A DNA stretch of 17,389 nucleotides from Desulfobacteraceae bacterium (GTDB lineage Bacteria > Desulfobacterota > DSM-4660 > Desulfatiglandales > Desulfatiglandaceae), in the NCBI GenBank assembly GCA_013203065.1, contig JABMQV010000680.1:1-17389 (forward strand), written 5' to 3'. Positions 14,902-17,389 of this stretch are shown one piece after another (position 1 is the stretch's first letter; each line of letters opens with the position of its first letter). The notes under the pieces are model-generated. The model worked only from the letters and a program-made list of their open reading frames with translations. It was not told the DNA's origin and did not search any database. The position numbers were made by a program, and so were the translations under genes.

Positions 14902-16866
14902 TTAGATTGCTCGCCCAGCACGAAATCCTTCCAACAGTGCCTCTGCAATGGAACGGGGTTCCACGCAATCACCCACATGGCGGACCTCCGGGACCCCTTC
15001 GCGCAATGAATAGTACAAATCTGAATTCGGCTTGGGATGGACAGCGGCCACGATGGTATCACATACCAGGGTCTCTCTTCGCGCTTCAGCGGTTGAAAAG
15101 ATAAGGCCAGACCTTGTTAGTTCTGTTACCTTAGCCTGAAGTGTGAAAGTAACGCCCAATTTCCTAAGTCGGTTTAGCAAGTGCCGACGGTGAGCAGGTT
15201 CCATATCAGCAGCCGGTGTAGCGAGCATCTCGACAATGCTTACCTTTTTACCCCTCTCAGCAAGAAGTTCAGCCACTTCACAGCCGACCATACCGCCCCC
15301 GATAACGATGACTCTTTCACCTACTTCCGCCTTGTCTTCCAAGACGTCTTCAGCTGTCAATACGGGGATATTCTTGGGACCCGGAATATCAAGGTCTCTG
15401 CGCTTGACTCCGGTTGCAACGACCACAGCATCCGGGTTGTACTCTTTTACGGATTCTGGCGTTGCCTCTTTGCCCAGCTCTATTTTCACCCCGAGCTTTT
15501 TGACACGCTTTTCTAAGTAGTCAACAAAATCGAGGAGTCCCTCTTTGTAACGCGGCACGGATGCCAGTACCATCTGGCCACCCAGCTTTTTCTCTTTCTC
15601 CAAGAGAACCACCTCATGGCCCCTCGCGGCTGCCACTTTCGCCGCTTCAAGTCCACCTGGTCCTCCACCAACAACCACAACCCGTTTTTTATTCACCGCC
15701 GGTGTAACCTCAAGCTCTTTTTCCCTTCCCATGCGCGGGTTCACCGAGCAGTGCAACGTCTGATCTCGTATAATCGCCCTAAGCACACACTCGTTACAAC
15801 CGCAGCACGGCCGAATCTCGTCAACTTTGCCCGTTGCCACCTTCTTCGGAAGTTGAGAATCGGCAAGAAGAGCCCTAGCGATGAGCACCATGTCAACTTG
15901 TCCCTGGGCTATCCCTTTCTCTCCTGCCTCCGGACTGATGCGTCCCACCCCCATGACAGGAACTTTCGCTACTTCTTTAATCTTCCCTATGGTGGGCAGC
16001 AAGTATCCGTACGGGTGAGCGATGGACGGACGACCCATCTCGTCCCCTTCCGGCCAGGCCATGGAAAGGGTTGCCCGCGTAGTCTCGCACACCGCCGAAA
16101 CGTTCAAGGCCGCAACCCCCGCCTCTTCCAGCCACTTTGCCATCTGTCGGGATTCCTCAAGGTTGATACCATCCTTTATGTTAAACTCCTTCGAGATAAA
16201 CCTCGGCCAGACCGGAAAGTCCTTCCCGACTGTCGCCTTGACAGCACGGATTACATCGAGGATGATTCGAACCCTGTTCTCAAGACTTCCGCCATAGGCA
16301 TCCTCCCGCATATTGGAAATGGGGGATGCGAAGTTGTGCAAAAGATAGCCGTGGGCACAGTGAATCTCCACACCGTCAAAGCCTGCCTGTTGGGCACGTC
16401 CGGCCGCTTTCGCGAATTTTCCTATGATCTCCTCTATTTCGGCCAGTGAGAGTTCCCGGGGCATATCTGCACCGGGAGCTGCCAGGGCGGACGGAGCAAC
16501 TGGCTGACGCCCAGTAAACCTTGTCCCCGCAAGCCTTCCTGCATGACAAAGCTGTAACGCCACGGGAACGTCGTGCCTGTGTATCACCTCCACTAACTCG
16601 CTCAGGCCGGGGATAAATGAATCGTCATCACAGCATAATTGTCTTGCTACTCCCTTTGCAACTGGGGAATCCATACAGGTATACTCTATGATGATCAGCC
16701 CGCTCCCACCTTTAGCGCGCTCCTCGTAATAGGCCTTAAGTTCCTCTGTTACATACCCATCTTGGGTAGCAAGATTCGTTGCCATAGGAGCCATTACGAT
16801 GCGATTTTTTAGTTTTATGCCACCAAACTCAACGGGACGAAGCAAATGTTCAAATTTCCCTTTCAT
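14902..16866 (-). CDS. NADH:flavin oxidoreductase, 2,4-dienoyl-CoA reductase-like (FMN, FeS, FAD)
   Basis: Large ene-reductase of 654 residues in the FadH/2-enoate reductase/trimethylamine dehydrogenase family. It reduces activated C=C bonds with NAD(P)H through FAD, a [4Fe-4S] cluster and FMN. The N-terminal Old Yellow Enzyme barrel spans about 1-340, with LKNRIVMAPM near 19-28, LQLCHAGR near 104-111 and GVEIHCAHGYLLHNFASP near 165-182. The cluster segment 354-373 reads CCGCNEC...HCSVNP. Two Rossmann dinucleotide motifs follow (VVVVGGGPGGLEAAK near 396-410, VIVIGGGMVGCE later). The third cluster Cys is one residue closer than the canonical C-x2-C-x3-C. A GGAGGG site lies 6-7 nt before the ATG. 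It is a separate transcription unit on the same strand; fatty-acid or aromatic-acid metabolism is likely. Confidence 0.93.
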   Translation of the reverse strand: MKGKFEHLLRPVEFGGIKLKNRIVMAPMATNLATQDGYVTEELKAYYEERAKGGSGLIIIEYTCMDSPVAKGVARQLCCDDDSFIPGLSELVEVIHRHDVPVALQLCHAGRLAGTRFTGRQPVAPSALAAPGADMPRELSLAEIEEIIGKFAKAAGRAQQAGFDGVEIHCAHGYLLHNFASPISNMREDAYGGSLENRVRIILDVIRAVKATVGKDFPVWPRFISKEFNIKDGINLEESRQMAKWLEEAGVAALNVSAVCETTRATLSMAWPEGDEMGRPSIAHPYGYLLPTIGKIKEVAKVPVMGVGRISPEAGEKGIAQGQVDMVLIARALLADSQLPKKVATGKVDEIRPCCGCNECVLRAIIRDQTLHCSVNPRMGREKELEVTPAVNKKRVVVVGGGPGGLEAAKVAAARGHEVVLLEKEKKLGGQMVLASVPRYKEGLLDFVDYLEKRVKKLGVKIELGKEATPESVKEYNPDAVVVATGVKRRDLDIPGPKNIPVLTAEDVLEDKAEVGERVIVIGGGMVGCEVAELLAERGKKVSIVEMLATPAADMEPAHRRHLLNRLRKLGVTFTLQAKVTELTRSGLIFSTAEARRETLVCDTIVAAVHPKPNSDLYYSLREGVPEVRHVGDCVEPRSIAEALLEGFRAGRAI

Positions 16867-16991
16867 AATCAGCCCTCCTCGCAGGTATGTTTTTTTATTT
16901 TTCGGCTAGACTGGCTTGTTATCATCGTACGTTCCATCGCAGCCTTAACTCAACTAACCGAGGGTCGTTTAGCATAAAAGGGTCCGCTACA

Positions 16992-17019
16992 ATCTTAACC
17001 GTTAAAAAGCAACTGCCAA
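16992..17019 (-). promoter_or_regulatory. promoter candidate for the flavoenzyme gene, with an embedded palindrome
   Basis: Minus strand TTGGCA (17019-17014), a 16-nt spacer and TAAGAT (16997-16992). An 11-bp palindrome TTAACCGTTAA (16995-17005) overlaps the -10 and spacer, as an operator would. The implied leader is long (about 118 nt). Match quality is moderate. Confidence 0.3.
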
Positions 17020-17109
17020 CTCCAGAACAAACTTTTAATTCTGAAATCTAAAGGAAGTACACTCCCTACACCTTCATATGGAGCTTGTCAAGTATGGCGT
17101 TCAGTGCAA

Positions 17110-17389
17110 ATGAAAGGGGACGCTACCGTACTGGTCATAGAGGATGAAGAAGACGTAATGATGTTGATCCGGCAAGTCCTGGAGAGGCTTGGCTACCGGG
17201 TGTTGCAGGCGGAGACCGGTAAAAAGGCCGTTAGGCTTGCCAAGACCTTTGATGGCCAGATTGACCTTGCTATCCTGAATATAAAGCTACCGGACATGAC
17301 GGGTGGCAAGGTGTATCCCCTTATCGTGGCGGCAAGACCGGATCTCAAAGTGATCGTATGCAACGGCTACGCCATAGAGGGTCCTCCCC
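17110..17389 (+). CDS. receiver-domain (REC) protein with degenerate phosphorylation site, partial
   Basis: The only plus-strand gene, open to the window edge (93 codons seen). It is a response-regulator receiver domain: VLVIEDEEDV near 7-16, helix LIRQVLERLGYRVLQAETGKKA, strand DLAILNIKLPDM near 52-63 and RPDLKVIVCNGYA near 76-88. The phosphoacceptor Asp of the usual D.kmP strand is Asn 57, and the Ser/Thr switch position (usually MSGY/LTGY) is Asn 85, so it probably cannot be phosphorylated normally. Such domains often end hybrid histidine kinases or stand alone. The ATG has no clear ribosome site and the frame stays open further upstream, so the true start and any 5' domain are uncertain. 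Confidence 0.75.
   Translation, partial: MKGDATVLVIEDEEDVMMLIRQVLERLGYRVLQAETGKKAVRLAKTFDGQIDLAILNIKLPDMTGGKVYPLIVAARPDLKVIVCNGYAIEGPP

Noticed and set aside
15616..16449. 277-codon plus-strand open frame opposite the flavoenzyme gene
   Set aside because: The minus-strand protein in the same interval has unambiguous catalytic and cofactor motifs; the antisense frame is His/Arg/Pro-rich without any motif.
1..17389. CRISPR arrays, complete insertion sequences, integrases, rRNA or tRNA genes
   Set aside because: No regularly spaced repeats, transposase or integrase reading frames, or conserved RNA gene sequences were seen on either strand.

Overview
The window reads as chromosomal DNA of an anaerobic, metabolically versatile bacterium, most likely a deltaproteobacterium (Desulfobacterota). 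This is inferred from gene content only: a TRAP uptake system, acyl-CoA chemistry, UbiD-type decarboxylation, a two-domain flavin/FeS ene-reductase, a ferredoxin-BFD fusion and REP-like intergenic hairpins. No rRNA or tRNA gene is present to fix the taxonomy.

Almost everything is on the minus strand. From about 14.1 kb down to 73 runs one long catabolic cluster. In transcription order it holds an IclR regulator, a LarA/DUF2088-like protein, an 8Fe-ferredoxin fused to a BFD-type [2Fe-2S] domain, a second very divergent LarA-like protein, a 37-codon stub of a 2-oxoacid:ferredoxin oxidoreductase gamma subunit, a UbiD decarboxylase, a 52-residue zinc-ribbon protein, a possible 34-residue ORF, a metallo-beta-lactamase-fold protein, an RraA/HMG-aldolase-like protein, an acyl-CoA dehydrogenase, an ADP-forming acyl-CoA synthetase alpha-type protein, and the TRAP genes dctP, dctQ and dctM. 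Spacing is tight within subgroups. A longer, repeat-rich gap before the acyl-CoA dehydrogenase and another before dctP may hold internal promoters.

The cluster looks like a peripheral pathway for an imported organic acid: uptake by TRAP, CoA activation, alpha,beta-desaturation, decarboxylation by UbiD, ring or ester cleavage by the MBL protein, and aldol cleavage or decarboxylation by the RraA protein. The substrate cannot be read from sequence. Several enzymes lack the textbook active-site residues of their families (LarA-like His residues, the usual ACAD Glu, two MBL metal ligands), so it may be a specialised and undescribed pathway. The LarA-like/FeS-BFD/LarA-like trio is the most unusual unit.

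Upstream, 14.1-14.9 kb is a non-coding scrapyard with a ComM C-terminal remnant and two REP/MITE-like inverted-repeat structures. An unlinked minus-strand gene for a 2,4-dienoyl-CoA-reductase-like flavoenzyme follows (14902-16866). The window ends inside a plus-strand receiver-domain gene whose phosphoacceptor Asp is replaced by Asn.
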